A stretch of DNA of 64,000 nucleotides from Mitsuaria sp. 7 (GCF_001653795.1 NZ_CP011514.1:4110279-4174278); one strand, 5' to 3'. Shown: positions 1 through 9,784, counted from the first letter of the stretch. Translations and numbers: made by a program. Notes: generated by a model from the letters alone, not told the origin.

Positions 1-1394
1 CGACGGCGCTGATCTCGATGCCCAGCGGCGTCGTGGTGCAGGACCTGCCCTTCGACGTGGAGCTCAAGAAGTTCATCGTCGAGTACTACTCGACCGGCAT
101 GCCCAAGCTGTTCGCCAGCGACGTCATCCTGCACGACCGCCGCGACGGTTCAACGACCAAGGCCACCGTCAAGGTCAACGAGCCGGTGACCTACCGCGGC
201 GTGACGCTCTACCAGAGCAGTTTCGAGGACGGCGGCTCCACGCTGAAGCTCAAGCTGCGCGCGCTGCAGGCGGCGCATGACACGCCGCTGGAAGGCAAGG
301 TCAACGGCACGACGACGCTGACGGCGGACGGCGAGAAATACGGGCTCGAGTTCACCGGGCTGCGCGTCATCAACGTCGAGAACTTCGCCGACGACGGCAA
401 GGACAAGAACGGCACCGACGTGCGCAAGGTCGACCTGGTCGGCCGGCTGGAGCAGCACCTGGGCTCGGGCGCCAACCTCGAAGGCAAGAAGACGCTGCGC
501 AACGTCGGTCCCTCGTTCAGCTACAAGCTGCGCGACGCCAGCGGCCAGGCGCGCGAGTACAGCAACTACATGCTGCCGCTGGAGCTGGACGGCCACCGCG
601 TGATCCTGCTGGGCGTGCGCGACACGCTGTCGGACAGCTTCCGCTACCTGCGCATCCCCGTGGACGGCAAGGACAGCATGGAAGGCTGGCTGGCGCTGCG
701 GCGCGGGCTGGCCGATCCGGCGCAGCGGCTGCAGGCGGCCCGGAGCTACGCGCTGGGCGCGAGCCCGCCGGACAAGCCGGCGATGCAGGCGCAGCTGGAG
801 GCGACCGCGCTGCGGACGCTGACGCTGTTCGCCGGCGCCGAGGGCCTGAAGGCCGATGCGCCCGCGCAGGGCGCGGCGGTGGGCGGCCTGCCGGCGCTGT
901 CGCAGTTCATCGAGCGCGAGGTCCCCGAAGGCGAGCGCGCCCGCGTGTCCGAGGTGCTGCTGCGCATCCTCAACGGCAGCCTGTTCGAGCTCCACAAGCA
1001 GGCCGAGGAACAGCTCGGCCATCCGGCGCCCCAGCCGGGCGAGGCGACGCAGGCCTTCATGACGCAGTCGGTGATGTCGCTGTCGGACGCGATGTTCTAT
1101 CCGGCGCCGGTCGTCATCCAGCTGGACGATTTCCAGCAGGTGCAGGCCAGCGTGTTCCAGGTGACGCGCGCGCCGGGGCAGACGCTGGTCTACCTCGGAG
1201 CGGTATTGCTCATCATCGGCGTGTTTGCGATGCTCTACATCAAGGAACGCCGGCTGTGGCTGTGGCTGGAAGCCGCGCCGGGCCGGAACGAACAGACCCG
1301 CGTCCGCATGGCGCTGTCCAGCAACCGCGATACCCCCGACCTGCCCGTCGAATTCGAATCGCTCAAGCAGCGTCTGCTGCATGAGGAGGCCTGA
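1..1394 (+). CDS. resB: Cytochrome c biogenesis protein ResB (C-terminal part)
   Basis: The frame is open from the window edge, so the true start lies upstream; about 463 residues are visible and the family is usually near 700. ResB is a membrane protein of System II cytochrome c maturation and works with CcsA/CcsB to deliver and attach haem to apocytochromes on the periplasmic side. Visible support: the family-typical stretch around IVEYYSTGMPKLFASDV near the visible N-terminus, a long periplasmic region, and a final hydrophobic segment (LVYLGAVLLIIGVFAMLYI) followed by a short basic cytoplasmic tail. The stop TGA lies one base before the ccsB start, so the two form one operon. Confidence 0.93.
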   Translation, partial: TALISMPSGVVVQDLPFDVELKKFIVEYYSTGMPKLFASDVILHDRRDGSTTKATVKVNEPVTYRGVTLYQSSFEDGGSTLKLKLRALQAAHDTPLEGKVNGTTTLTADGEKYGLEFTGLRVINVENFADDGKDKNGTDVRKVDLVGRLEQHLGSGANLEGKKTLRNVGPSFSYKLRDASGQAREYSNYMLPLELDGHRVILLGVRDTLSDSFRYLRIPVDGKDSMEGWLALRRGLADPAQRLQAARSYALGASPPDKPAMQAQLEATALRTLTLFAGAEGLKADAPAQGAAVGGLPALSQFIEREVPEGERARVSEVLLRILNGSLFELHKQAEEQLGHPAPQPGEATQAFMTQSVMSLSDAMFYPAPVVIQLDDFQQVQASVFQVTRAPGQTLVYLGAVLLIIGVFAMLYIKERRLWLWLEAAPGRNEQTRVRMALSSNRDTPDLPVEFESLKQRLLHEEA

Positions 1395-1395
1395 C

Positions 1396-2817
1396 ATGAA
1401 CACCACCACCGCGGACTCGTCCCACCTGCCCTCCCAGCTGCCTTCGCAGCTGCCGGGCTCGGGCGAGGCGACGCCCACACGCTCGCTGGTCATCGGCAAG
1501 CACGGCTACTTCCAGGGTCGCAACACCTTCGACTGGATCTTCGCGGCGCTGGTGCTGATCGGCGCGGGCTTCGCGTTCAGCCGCTACCACGCGTCGATGG
1601 ATGTCTACGAGAAGGGCATCCTGGCCGGCGCCACGCCGGCGCTGATCGCGCTGGGCTGGTTCTGGCGGCCGCTGCGGCTGCTGTGCCTGATCGTGGGCGC
1701 GGCCAGCCTCTTCGCCATCCAGCTCTACCTGCGCCAGACCGACAGCTTCGGCGCCGACCTGGCGGCGGGCGAGAAGGTCTTCTTCCTGAAGTACATGCTG
1801 TCCAGCCAGAGCGCGATCCTGTGGATGAGCGTGCTGGTGTGGATGAGCACGCTGTTCTACTGGCTGGGCTTCCTGAAGAAGGACGGCGTCAGCGCGGCCG
1901 AGGCGATCGGCACGCGGCTGGCCTGGGGCGCCGTGGGCATGGCGCTGATCGGCACGATGGTGCGCTGGTTCGAGAGCCACCAGATCGCGCCCGACATCGG
2001 CCACATCCCGGTCAGCAACCTGTACGAGGTGTTCGTCCTCTTCACCTGGCTGACGACGCTGATGTACCTGTACTACGAGCAGCGCTTCGCGACGCGGGCG
2101 CTGGGCGCCTACGTGATGCTGGTGGTGAGTTCGGCGGTCGGTTTCCTGCTCTGGTACACGATGGCGCGTGAGGCGCACGAGATCCAGCCGCTGGTGCCGG
2201 CGCTGCAGAGCTGGTGGATGAAGATCCACGTGCCGGCGAACTTCATCGGATACGGCAGCTTCGCGTTGGCCGCGATGGTGGCCCTGGCGACGCTGCTCAA
2301 GACGGCGACGCCGCGCGCGCTGGTGATCGGTCTGATCGGCGTGCCGGTGGGTCTGGTGCTGGTGCTGGTGGGCTTCCGCTTCGGCGCGAACGTCTCGCCG
2401 GAGATCGCGACGGGCCTGAACGGCTGGGCCGGCAAGATGGCCGGCGTGGCGGTGTTCCTGGCCGCGAGCGTCGCGTTGCGCGGTCCGCTGACGGCACGGC
2501 TGCCGGCGCTGACGGTGCTGGACGACCTGACGTACAAGTCGATCGCGCTGGGCTTCGCCTTCTTCACGATCGCGACCATCCTGGGCGCGTTCTGGGCGGC
2601 GGAAGCCTGGGGCGGCTACTGGAGCTGGGACCCGAAGGAAACCTGGGCGCTGATCGTCTGGCTGAACTATGCGGCCTGGCTGCACATGCGGCTGATCAAG
2701 GGCCTGCGCGGCGTGGTCGGCGCATGGTGGGCGCTGATCGGGCTGCTGGTCACGACCTTCGCGTTCCTCGGGGTCAACATGTTCCTGTCGGGGCTGCACT
2801 CGTACGGGACGCTGTAA
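1396..2817 (+). CDS. ccsB: c-type cytochrome biogenesis protein CcsB (ResC/CcsA type)
   Basis: 473-residue multi-pass membrane protein, the haem-handling partner of ResB in System II cytochrome c maturation. The diagnostic WWD-type motif WGGYWSWDPKETWA lies near residues 400-413, followed by further conserved Trp/His residues in LIVWLNYAAWLH. The start at 1396 is preferred because GAGGAGG sits six bases upstream and because it follows the resB stop by one base; the same frame is open further upstream inside resB. The soluble N-terminal 35 residues are Ser/Pro-rich and look variable. A strong hairpin follows the gene, so this is probably the last gene of the operon. Confidence 0.95.
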   Translation: MNTTTADSSHLPSQLPSQLPGSGEATPTRSLVIGKHGYFQGRNTFDWIFAALVLIGAGFAFSRYHASMDVYEKGILAGATPALIALGWFWRPLRLLCLIVGAASLFAIQLYLRQTDSFGADLAAGEKVFFLKYMLSSQSAILWMSVLVWMSTLFYWLGFLKKDGVSAAEAIGTRLAWGAVGMALIGTMVRWFESHQIAPDIGHIPVSNLYEVFVLFTWLTTLMYLYYEQRFATRALGAYVMLVVSSAVGFLLWYTMAREAHEIQPLVPALQSWWMKIHVPANFIGYGSFALAAMVALATLLKTATPRALVIGLIGVPVGLVLVLVGFRFGANVSPEIATGLNGWAGKMAGVAVFLAASVALRGPLTARLPALTVLDDLTYKSIALGFAFFTIATILGAFWAAEAWGGYWSWDPKETWALIVWLNYAAWLHMRLIKGLRGVVGAWWALIGLLVTTFAFLGVNMFLSGLHSYGTL

Positions 2818-2834
2818 GACCGCTGAGCCTTCAA

Positions 2835-2870
2835 CAGGGCGGCGTCGGGTGCAAACCCGAAGCCGCCCTG
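2835..2870. terminator. Strong hairpin terminator between convergent genes
   Basis: Nine-pair outer stem (CAGGGCGGC/GCCGCCCTG), one G/A mismatch, then a six-pair inner stem (TCGGGT/ACCCGA) closed by a GCAA tetraloop. It lies between the end of ccsB (plus) and the end of the lipoprotein gene at 2901 (minus), so it could serve both directions. The T-tract after it is weak. Confidence 0.8.
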
Positions 2871-2900
2871 ATTCATTTCACACGAGCCGTTTTCGGTCCG

Positions 2901-3344
2901 TCATTCGATCAGGAAATGGCCCGCGACCTCCCCGTCATGTGACACGTAAAGGGTGTCTCCTTTTTCAAGACGCCCCGAAACCTTGATCTTGAGCGCCCTT
3001 TGGCACTCGCATCCGGAGCTGAACCAAGCGTCATCCTTCTCTCGCAGGACCAGAGTCGCTTTGTGATCGACGCTCAGCGTCAGATACGGGTCGACCAGCG
3101 TTCCGCTGCAAGACGCGGGGCCCACCACATCCACGATGTAGTCGGCTTCTTGCCTCTTCAATACAAGACTTTGCGCCTTCGACGCATCCTGGCAAGGGGA
3201 CGCCTCGATCACCTCAATCCCAGTCGAAAGCGTGAACGTTGGGGGCGGCGGCTTGGAGCAGGCCGTGCCAATCAAGGCGGCCAGTGCAATGAGGCTGTAT
3301 GTACAGGCGCTCTCCAATCTGAAATCAAACGCCGTCCAGTTCAA
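2901..3344 (-). CDS. Small predicted lipoprotein, possible immunity protein of the Rhs locus
   Basis: I do not recognise the family. The protein has an N-terminal hydrophobic run (YSLIALAALIGTAC) ending in a lipobox-like Cys, then a Pro-rich linker and about 120 residues with several Cys (SSGCECQ, GPASCSG), so an exported lipid-anchored protein is likely. The start is uncertain. TTG at 3344 gives a sensible 29-residue signal peptide, TTG at 3317 a 20-residue one, and ATG at 3404 or GTG at 3410 would extend 54-60 bases into the upstream gene with an unusually long basic leader. It follows the 3350-3667 lipoprotein gene directly and is the last minus-strand gene of the Rhs locus. Base composition is clearly lower in G+C than the core (31/60 in the line at 3301). 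Confidence 0.7.
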   Translation of the reverse strand: MNWTAFDFRLESACTYSLIALAALIGTACSKPPPPTFTLSTGIEVIEASPCQDASKAQSLVLKRQEADYIVDVVGPASCSGTLVDPYLTLSVDHKATLVLREKDDAWFSSGCECQRALKIKVSGRLEKGDTLYVSHDGEVAGHFLIE

Positions 3345-3349
3345 CTGAT

Positions 3350-3667
3350 TCAGTGGACGCCGTATCGCTCGGTGCGAACGACTTTTCCTGATGCGTCGAG
3401 CCATCGCCACTCACCTTCCTGCTTGTCCCGCGAGTATTGCCCTTGAATCTTGATCTGTCCGTGTTCCGAAACCACGGAAGGACCATGCCGCTGAAGACAT
3501 GTGGCCTCTAACCCGGATTCACCCCATGGCAAGTACTCGAGATGAGAGCCTTCGGGGCACTGGATCTTCTGGCCGGCCAGAACTTCATAGTCGGCATTCG
3601 ATTTGGAGCAACCTGCTATTGCTGCAGCGAGGCCAATGAGGGCGAGAAAGGAATAGTTCAGTTTCAT
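3350..3667 (-). CDS. Small MORN-like lipoprotein downstream of Rhs, possible immunity protein
   Basis: 105 residues. A clear lipoprotein signal (LALIGLAAAIAGC, then SKSN) predicts membrane anchoring after cleavage before the Cys near residue 20. The C-terminal part (HGQIKIQGQYSRDKQEGEWRW) resembles a single MORN-type repeat, a motif common in small bacterial lipoproteins and in some immunity proteins. ATG at 3667 lies two bases after the stop of the Rhs gene (TAG-AC-ATG), so the pair is almost certainly co-translated. That position, immediately after the variable C-terminus of an Rhs protein, is where an immunity gene would be expected; this role is inference. Confidence 0.82.
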   Translation of the reverse strand: MKLNYSFLALIGLAAAIAGCSKSNADYEVLAGQKIQCPEGSHLEYLPWGESGLEATCLQRHGPSVVSEHGQIKIQGQYSRDKQEGEWRWLDASGKVVRTERYGVH

Positions 3668-3669
3668 GT

Positions 3670-5919
3670 CTAACGAGCAGGCGCGCCTGCTGCCAATGGT
3701 GGTGCCGGAATCAAGGACGACTCACGAAGCGTCCGTTGTGCGAAGGACTGGCATTGGTTGGTGGGTCCCCAGCGGCCTAGTGGCCGGCCGATTCTCAAAG
3801 CCTCGTTGACCTTGTTCTCGTCAACGTCGGGAACTCTCCCACATGAGGCGCCAGCCTCGCTACTTCTGCCCCTGTGACTCGTTACTTGGACCAAATCACC
3901 AGGGAGGTCGCCACTTTCATTCCCCGGGACGTTGCCCCTCGTGCCCCCCATGCCCGCCTCAGCGGTGTCTGTCTTCAACCATTGATGGTCCACTGGATTC
4001 CAAGGGATCCCAAATGCCGGTTGAGAGCACAGATAGACGTCCAAGCCGCTCGGGTCGATCCAACTCACAGGGTCCCCGTAGACGTACGCATAGGTGTTGA
4101 TTCCACCGGCAAGGCCGATAGGATCAGATTGCGCATATCGACCGCTCGTCCCGTCATAGTCCCGGAAGTAGTTGTAGTTCAGCCCCGACTCCTTGTCGAA
4201 GTACTGGCCGGGGAAGCGCAGGTTGACGACGAGGTTCTCGAGCGAGTTGGGGATGCTCTCCGCCGCCGTGGTGCCGAAGGGCTCGGCGATCCAGCGCCAG
4301 CGAACGTCGCCCGCCGAGTTCACGATCACGCGGGGCGTGTTGAGGTGATCCGAGTACGCGTAGTAGACACGCGGCTCCGCCGTCGACGAGTTGGTCAAAA
4401 CGGCGATCAGCGTGTTGCCCAGCCACACGAACTCCTGCAGTGCGCCGCCTGAGCTGTTGTACTCGCCGAGCAGTTGTCCGTCCTGGTCGTACGCAAAGTG
4501 GGGTCGGGACGTGCCTGTCACCTTGCGCACGCGCTGGCCACCAGCGTCGTAGTTGTAGGTCGTGGTGACGCCAGCGCTCGTGAGCGTGGCCAGACGGTTA
4601 TCGAGCCCGTACGTGGTCGTGTAGCCGAGCCCGGTGTCTGTGAGCGTGTTGCCTGCGGCGTCGTGGGTGAAGCTGCGTACCGGGTTATCGATACCGGTGA
4701 GCCGGTTGCTCGTCGTCGCGGTGGTGTAGTTCCTGGCCGCGCCGTTGAGCGTCATCCCGGTCCGGTTGCCGTTGGCGTCGTAGCCGATGGTCCAGGAATT
4801 GGCGGGCGTGACGATGCTGGTCAGACGCCCGAGCTCGTCATAGCCGAAGCTCTGGTTCATCGCCTGCGCTTCAGCCGTCACCGCTCCAGTTGTCGCGTCC
4901 AGATGCGTGTAGCTGACGATGCGATCGGCGGCGTCGTAGGTGATGTCGCGCACCACGCCGTTCAGCGGGTAGCGGACGAGACGTCCGTAAGTGTCGAAGA
5001 CCCGTTCGATCGTCTTCGGCCCTGCCGTCAGCTGGATCTGCCAACTGCTCATCGGTCCGAACGGATCCCACTGGACGTTGGTGACCAACGGCTTGGCGGT
5101 GCTGACCGCATCCTTGGCCAGCGTCATGCCGGTCATGAAACCGTCTTCGTACTGGATTGTCAGCAGTCGACCCGACGGATACGTGATGGAGGTGACGTGG
5201 TCCGCGCGGTCGTAGCCGTAGCGGGTGGTGAGCACCACGCCGCCCACGCTTTGAACCACGGTGATGAGCCGCCCCTTGATGTCGTAGCCGTACTTCGTGG
5301 TCGTCGATGGGCTGACAGCCGTGGTCAGACGTTTGGTGCCTATGCCGAAGTCGCCGCCCGTCTGGTCGTAGGTCCACGAGTAGTTCTGCGCCGCCTGTCC
5401 GCTCTTCGTGTAGATCGCCGATGTCATTCGGTTGAGACCGTCATAGACGTAGGTCCCCTGGACGCCTCGGCTGTCGATGCGGGTGAGCAGATTCCCGTTG
5501 GGGTCGTAGGTGCTGTTGGCAGTGCCCGTGTCGGGACTCACCAACTGCGCGAGGTCACCCAGCCCATTGCGCTGATAGCTCGTCACCAGGTTGCGAGGAT
5601 CGGTGACCTGCTTCAGCTGATCGATGCCGTCGTAGCCGAGCTGCGTCACGCCGTTGCGCGCGTCCGTGCTGGTCTTGACCCGGTCCAGTGGGTCATAAGC
5701 ATTGGTTGTCGCGAAGCCGAAGCCGCTCACGCCCTTGGCCTTGATCACCTTGGTCGGATTGCCCTTGGCGTCGTACTCGTAGTCGGTGACCGGGGCCGGC
5801 GAGACCGGTGGAGGCGGGAGCGTCGCTGCATGCGTGCCGAAGGCGAAGAGTCCGATGAACGCAGCCACGATGGGCGCGAGCGTGCTCCGGCACTTCCCGT
5901 GCTTCTTGATTCCGTTCAT
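3670..5919 (-). CDS. Secreted Rhs/YD-repeat protein with core domain and variable C-terminus
   Basis: 749 residues. It has its own signal peptide (basic MNGIKKHGK start, hydrophobic IVAAFIGLFAFG, AlaXAla cleavage near residue 32), then many YD/RHS repeats (YDPNGNL, YDGLNRM, YDANGNR) and the Rhs-associated core ending near residue 626 with DPIGLAGGINTYAYVYGDP and DPSGLD. The remaining ~123 residues form a distinct C-terminal domain with conserved-looking His (DHQWLKTDTAEAGMG) and Cys (GPTNQCQSF), suggesting a Cys-His hydrolase-like toxin; I cannot assign an activity. RBS GGGAGGG is present. The gene lies three bases after, and in the same frame as, the upstream Rhs gene. Two lipoprotein genes follow tightly. 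Confidence 0.9.
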   Translation of the reverse strand: MNGIKKHGKCRSTLAPIVAAFIGLFAFGTHAATLPPPPVSPAPVTDYEYDAKGNPTKVIKAKGVSGFGFATTNAYDPLDRVKTSTDARNGVTQLGYDGIDQLKQVTDPRNLVTSYQRNGLGDLAQLVSPDTGTANSTYDPNGNLLTRIDSRGVQGTYVYDGLNRMTSAIYTKSGQAAQNYSWTYDQTGGDFGIGTKRLTTAVSPSTTTKYGYDIKGRLITVVQSVGGVVLTTRYGYDRADHVTSITYPSGRLLTIQYEDGFMTGMTLAKDAVSTAKPLVTNVQWDPFGPMSSWQIQLTAGPKTIERVFDTYGRLVRYPLNGVVRDITYDAADRIVSYTHLDATTGAVTAEAQAMNQSFGYDELGRLTSIVTPANSWTIGYDANGNRTGMTLNGAARNYTTATTSNRLTGIDNPVRSFTHDAAGNTLTDTGLGYTTTYGLDNRLATLTSAGVTTTYNYDAGGQRVRKVTGTSRPHFAYDQDGQLLGEYNSSGGALQEFVWLGNTLIAVLTNSSTAEPRVYYAYSDHLNTPRVIVNSAGDVRWRWIAEPFGTTAAESIPNSLENLVVNLRFPGQYFDKESGLNYNYFRDYDGTSGRYAQSDPIGLAGGINTYAYVYGDPVSWIDPSGLDVYLCSQPAFGIPWNPVDHQWLKTDTAEAGMGGTRGNVPGNESGDLPGDLVQVTSHRGRSSEAGASCGRVPDVDENKVNEALRIGRPLGRWGPTNQCQSFAQRTLRESSLIPAPPLAAGAPAR

Positions 5920-5922
5920 GTC

Positions 5923-8523
5923 TTATTCCCTCCCTGTCGTCTGTTGTGCGCGACCCAGCGCATCGAACGCGCGGCTCATCGTCCGCTTGAGCGCTCCACT
6001 CGGGTCCTTGGCGTTTTCCTTGATCCGCTTGCCTTCCGCGTCGAGCGTGTACTCGACCCGATTGCCACGCGAGTCCGCCACCGCGGTCAGGCGCCGCGCG
6101 TCGTCGTACTCATAGTTCACGGTGCTGCCGTCGGCTTGCGAAGTGCGCTTGAGCTCTCCGGTCGGCCAGTAGTCGAAGGTCGTGGTCGAGCCGGACGTCG
6201 TCGTCGTTTTCACGCGCTGACGCGCGTCGTAGGTGTAGACCGTGCTGGCCGCATTCGCATCCACGACCTCGAGCGGCTGTCCGTACGCGTTGTAGCGAAG
6301 GAAGCTCGTCTTGTGCCCGACCGCGTTGGTCGTCGACTTCAGATCGTTCTTCGTGTAGTCGGCGGTCGTCGCCGCGTAGTACTCGTTGGTCACGATGGTG
6401 ACGCCGCGAGCATCTCTCTCCGTCAACACCTTGCCTTGCGATGTGTAGGTCCAGGTCGCCATGCGTGTGGCCACGCCCGGCTTCGGCTGCGCATCGAAAC
6501 CCTGCTCTCCGGTTTCATCCGTCGTCGCCTGCTCCACGCGCTTGCACACGACGGCAATCGGTTCGCGGTTGCTGAGAACACCGTCCGAAGGCGCGCAACT
6601 CGCGATGGCGTTTCCGTTGAATGGATCCGGCTGGCCGTTGTGGATGATCGTCGTCACACGCAACGGCTCCGCCGTCCTGGTGGCCATGCGCCACAGCGGG
6701 TGCCATTGCGTGCTGATCTTTCGTGCGCCGGCCGGCAACGCCGCCGTCCTGACGACATCGCAGACCGCCGTGGCGTTCAACCCCTCGATGCGCGTCAGCT
6801 CGACATTTCGGTCCGCTGCATAGGTCATGCACGACCGGACACCGTTGTAGTCGTCAAGCTGGGTCACGTTCATCCGCGCGTCGAAAGCCCGACGTGTCGT
6901 TCGCGACAGGCCATCCACGCCGGTCTGTGTCTTCGCCGACCATTTCAGGAGGCCGAAAGTCCCGTCCATCTCGAGCGCCTCGGTCGAGCCGTTCGGGAAA
7001 GTCACCAAGCCGTCCTTCGGGGCATCAATGTAGAGATCGCGCCAGATGACCCGATGCTCCGGGTCGTACGTTTCGCTGACCCACTTGTTGCGAGGGCCCT
7101 TCGTCCACCTGACCGAGAAGGCATCCAGGCCGAGCGCGCGCTCGGTGGAGATGGCCCGGCCCGTCGCGTCGTAGCGGTAGGTTCCGGCCCGAACCCCGGC
7201 TTCGTTCACATAGCCGCTCAACAGCCGCGCGTTCCCGTCTTCGTACAGGAATCGCCGCGACGTCCCGTCGGGCCATCGGATGCCTGTGACGCCTGAAGCG
7301 GTACTGTCGATCGACACGACCTTCCCCGCCGGGTCAGTCACGCTCACGACGAAGCCGGCGCGATAGCCGAGAGACCATCGACGCCCGTCCTGGTCCTCCA
7401 CGTAGAGCGGCGCATACAGCGGATAGTCCGCGGTCGCCGATTGCGCGCGGCTAAAAGTCAGGCGCTTCCCGGTCGCGTGATGCAGCGTGGTGACTCTGCG
7501 CAGATCCCGATCGAATTCCTCCAGGACCATCGCACTGGCGTCCCGGAAGTACGTCCAGCCCGCCCCCCATGCCTGGTCGTTCACCACCGGGCTGGCGGGG
7601 ATGCGCAGATCGGCGCTCGATCCGGAGGCTGACGCCCCGTAGGTGAGGAGATTGCCGTCGGGTCTGACGAAATTGACCAGGGCTCCGCTAGGGCCGGAAT
7701 AGAAGAACTCGCGCTCCAGACTGAGCGACCAAAAGCCTGGCAGAAGCGGCGTGGCGTTGCCGACGTACGGGGCAGCGCCGTCCTCGAACGGCAGCGCGTC
7801 GATCGAATTGAACGTCAGGTGCAGCGGCAGCCAAGGCTGCCAGCCGAGTTCCTGGATCTGCAGCTTGGTGCCGTTGCCGACGACCAGCGGGTTGCCGTGG
7901 CACGTGTCGCAGGGCAAGGTGATCCGGCGGTCTGCGCGCGGGAGGCACGCATTCTCCGGCGGGTAGAAGACGCTGTCGTTGGCGCAATAGCACCGAGCGC
8001 TGTCGACATCGAACAATGCGCCTTGTGTTCGGCTCTGGCAGGCCTTCGTGGCCATGACGCCGCCTTCCGTTTCCGCGATCCGCACGGGCCCCTCGCAAGC
8101 GTCAGTTCCCGGGTTGTAGTCCTGGATACGGCGAGTGCCGGTCACCGGGCAGCTGAAGTACCCGCTCTGCGCTCCGTCAAACCGGCAGGCGCCGCCGGCC
8201 GCCCACGACACGGTGACGCACTTCGACTCCTTCTTGCAGGCCGAATTGCCGAATGAAAGGGCCTCGGCCAGTGCCATGGCAGCGAACCCCCGCCCCAGGT
8301 GGGGGTCATCGGGCGCCGGGATGTGATGCTTGGTCCCGTCGACTTCGCCGCAGGCCACCGGGGCATAGCTGATGGTGGCGTAATCCCAAGGCCCCGGCAC
8401 CCATTTGCTGTATTCGGCAGATGCCGGCTGGATACCGGTCAAGACCAGCGCGCCGAGCGTCAACCACCGAGAGGAACTGCAGGCACGCAGGCGCAGACCG
8501 TTCAAGATCGAAGAGAGGGGCAT
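5923..8523 (-). CDS. Secreted YD-repeat (Rhs N-terminal-like) protein without core domain
   Basis: 866 residues starting at ATG 8523 with a signal peptide (hydrophobic [12 protein letters not shown], AlaSerAla site). Next comes a Cys-rich region of about 130 residues, a DUF6531-like stretch ([13 protein letters not shown]), and a long series of YD repeats ([28 protein letters not shown]). It stops at TAA with no Rhs core and no toxin-like tail. The next gene continues the same frame after TAA-GAC with its own signal peptide, so the pair looks like a full-length Rhs protein (about 1600 residues) divided into two exported parts. YD-repeat proteins form large beta-cage shells around a C-terminal cargo. 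Whether the two parts assemble is unknown. Confidence 0.87.
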   Translation of the reverse strand: MPLSSILNGLRLRACSSSRWLTLGALVLTGIQPASAEYSKWVPGPWDYATISYAPVACGEVDGTKHHIPAPDDPHLGRGFAAMALAEALSFGNSACKKESKCVTVSWAAGGACRFDGAQSGYFSCPVTGTRRIQDYNPGTDACEGPVRIAETEGGVMATKACQSRTQGALFDVDSARCYCANDSVFYPPENACLPRADRRITLPCDTCHGNPLVVGNGTKLQIQELGWQPWLPLHLTFNSIDALPFEDGAAPYVGNATPLLPGFWSLSLEREFFYSGPSGALVNFVRPDGNLLTYGASASGSSADLRIPASPVVNDQAWGAGWTYFRDASAMVLEEFDRDLRRVTTLHHATGKRLTFSRAQSATADYPLYAPLYVEDQDGRRWSLGYRAGFVVSVTDPAGKVVSIDSTASGVTGIRWPDGTSRRFLYEDGNARLLSGYVNEAGVRAGTYRYDATGRAISTERALGLDAFSVRWTKGPRNKWVSETYDPEHRVIWRDLYIDAPKDGLVTFPNGSTEALEMDGTFGLLKWSAKTQTGVDGLSRTTRRAFDARMNVTQLDDYNGVRSCMTYAADRNVELTRIEGLNATAVCDVVRTAALPAGARKISTQWHPLWRMATRTAEPLRVTTIIHNGQPDPFNGNAIASCAPSDGVLSNREPIAVVCKRVEQATTDETGEQGFDAQPKPGVATRMATWTYTSQGKVLTERDARGVTIVTNEYYAATTADYTKNDLKSTTNAVGHKTSFLRYNAYGQPLEVVDANAASTVYTYDARQRVKTTTTSGSTTTFDYWPTGELKRTSQADGSTVNYEYDDARRLTAVADSRGNRVEYTLDAEGKRIKENAKDPSGALKRTMSRAFDALGRAQQTTGRE

Positions 8524-8742
8524 GTGAAGGGGACTCCCGGGCACGCAGCGGGGCGCCCGCGAGCCACCATGGCCCACGCCTGCACCGGCCTGGTCCACGT
8601 CAAATGCGCGGATCCAGTACCGTCCTCCCTGCTTGCTGCGGCGCGATTCTGCCAAATCGCCGACGAACGCCTGACGCCCCGAACGAGGGGGCCTCAAGGG
8701 GGCCTTAAGCACGCCCTCATGAAAACCTTCAGCCAACAGCGT

Positions 8743-8756
8743 AAGGTTCGAACCTT
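8743..8756. promoter_or_regulatory. 14-bp perfect palindrome upstream of msrP
   Basis: AAGGTTC/GAACCTT is perfectly self-complementary with no spacer. It lies 20 bases before the msrP start, in the 252-base divergent region between the Rhs gene and msrP. The position suits an operator. No regulator is recognised and no core promoter is obvious. Confidence 0.4.
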
Positions 8757-8775
8757 CCTTCCCCCGAGGTCCGCC

Positions 8776-9765
8776 ATGCATTTCCACAAGCCCCGCGACG
8801 GTCAGCGCATCCCGTCCTCCGAGATCACCTCCCGCGAGGTCTACGACAGCCGCCGTGGCTGGCTGAAGTCGGCCGGCGCGCTCGGTCTGACCGGTCTGGG
8901 TTTGAGCGGCATGTCCGGCGCGAACGCGCAGACGGCCGGCCCCGGCAAGCTGGCGAAGCTGCCCGGCGTGAAGAGCACCGTGCCGGGCGCGACCGTGATG
9001 GAAAAGGTGACGGCCTACAAGGACGTCACCTCGTACAACAACTTCTACGAGTTCGGCACGGACAAGTCGGACCCCGCCGAGAACGCGCACACGCTCAAGC
9101 CGCGGCCCTGGTCCGTCGTCATCGAAGGCGAATGCGCCAAGCCGGGCCGCTTCGGCCTGGACGACCTGCTGAAGGTCGCGCCGATGGAAGAGCGCGTCTA
9201 CCGCCTGCGCTGCGTCGAGGGCTGGTCGATGGTGATCCCCTGGGTTGGGTACTCGCTGGCGGAGCTGCTGAAGAAGGCGGAGCCGACGTCCAAGGCGAAG
9301 TACGTCGAGTTCACGACGCTGGCCGACAAGGCGCAGATGCCGGGTGTGCGCTCGGGCGTGCTGGACTGGCCGTACACCGAAGGCCTGCGCCTGGACGAGG
9401 CGATGAACCCGCTGACGCTGATGGCCTTCGGCCTGTACGGCGAAGTGCTGCCGAATCAGAACGGCGCGCCGCTGCGGCTGGTGGTGCCCTGGAAGTACGG
9501 CTTCAAGTCGGCCAAGTCCATCGTGAAGATCCGCTTCGTCGAGAAGCAGCCGGTGAGCAGCTGGACCAAGGCCGCGCAGCAGGAGTACGGCTTCTTCTCC
9601 AATGTGAATCCGCAGGTCGATCACCCGCGTTGGAGCCAGGCCACCGAGCGCCGCATCGGCGAAGACGGCCTCTTCGCCAAGCGCCGCCAGACCTTGATGT
9701 TCAACGGCTACGAGGCGCAGGTCGGCCAGCTCTACGCCGGCATGGATCTGAAGAAGAACTTCTGA
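8776..9765 (+). CDS. msrP: Protein-methionine-sulfoxide reductase catalytic subunit MsrP
   Basis: 329 residues, close to E. coli MsrP (YedY). It is a periplasmic molybdopterin enzyme that reduces methionine sulfoxide in envelope proteins, receiving electrons from MsrQ. A Tat signal is visible ([16 protein letters not shown], about residues 28-43), and the molybdenum-ligand Cys lies in [14 protein letters not shown]. The substrate-site region [20 protein letters not shown] and the C-terminal conserved KKNF are present. ATG 8776 has GAGG about ten bases upstream; an in-frame upstream ATG exists but would add an unneeded leader. msrQ follows after 19 bases. Confidence 0.96.
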   Translation: MHFHKPRDGQRIPSSEITSREVYDSRRGWLKSAGALGLTGLGLSGMSGANAQTAGPGKLAKLPGVKSTVPGATVMEKVTAYKDVTSYNNFYEFGTDKSDPAENAHTLKPRPWSVVIEGECAKPGRFGLDDLLKVAPMEERVYRLRCVEGWSMVIPWVGYSLAELLKKAEPTSKAKYVEFTTLADKAQMPGVRSGVLDWPYTEGLRLDEAMNPLTLMAFGLYGEVLPNQNGAPLRLVVPWKYGFKSAKSIVKIRFVEKQPVSSWTKAAQQEYGFFSNVNPQVDHPRWSQATERRIGEDGLFAKRRQTLMFNGYEAQVGQLYAGMDLKKNF

Positions 9766-9784
9766 CGCCGCCAGGGATCCCATC

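Noticed and set aside
4474..7296. 940-residue open frame antisense to the two Rhs genes
   Set aside because: Low-complexity Arg/Val-rich translation spanning two real genes on the other strand; a GC-frame shadow.
7900..7930. CxxCH haem-binding-like motif (CDTCHG) in the first Rhs protein
   Set aside because: Single isolated motif inside a DUF6531-like region with other Cys; no cytochrome fold or partner genes despite ccsB nearby.
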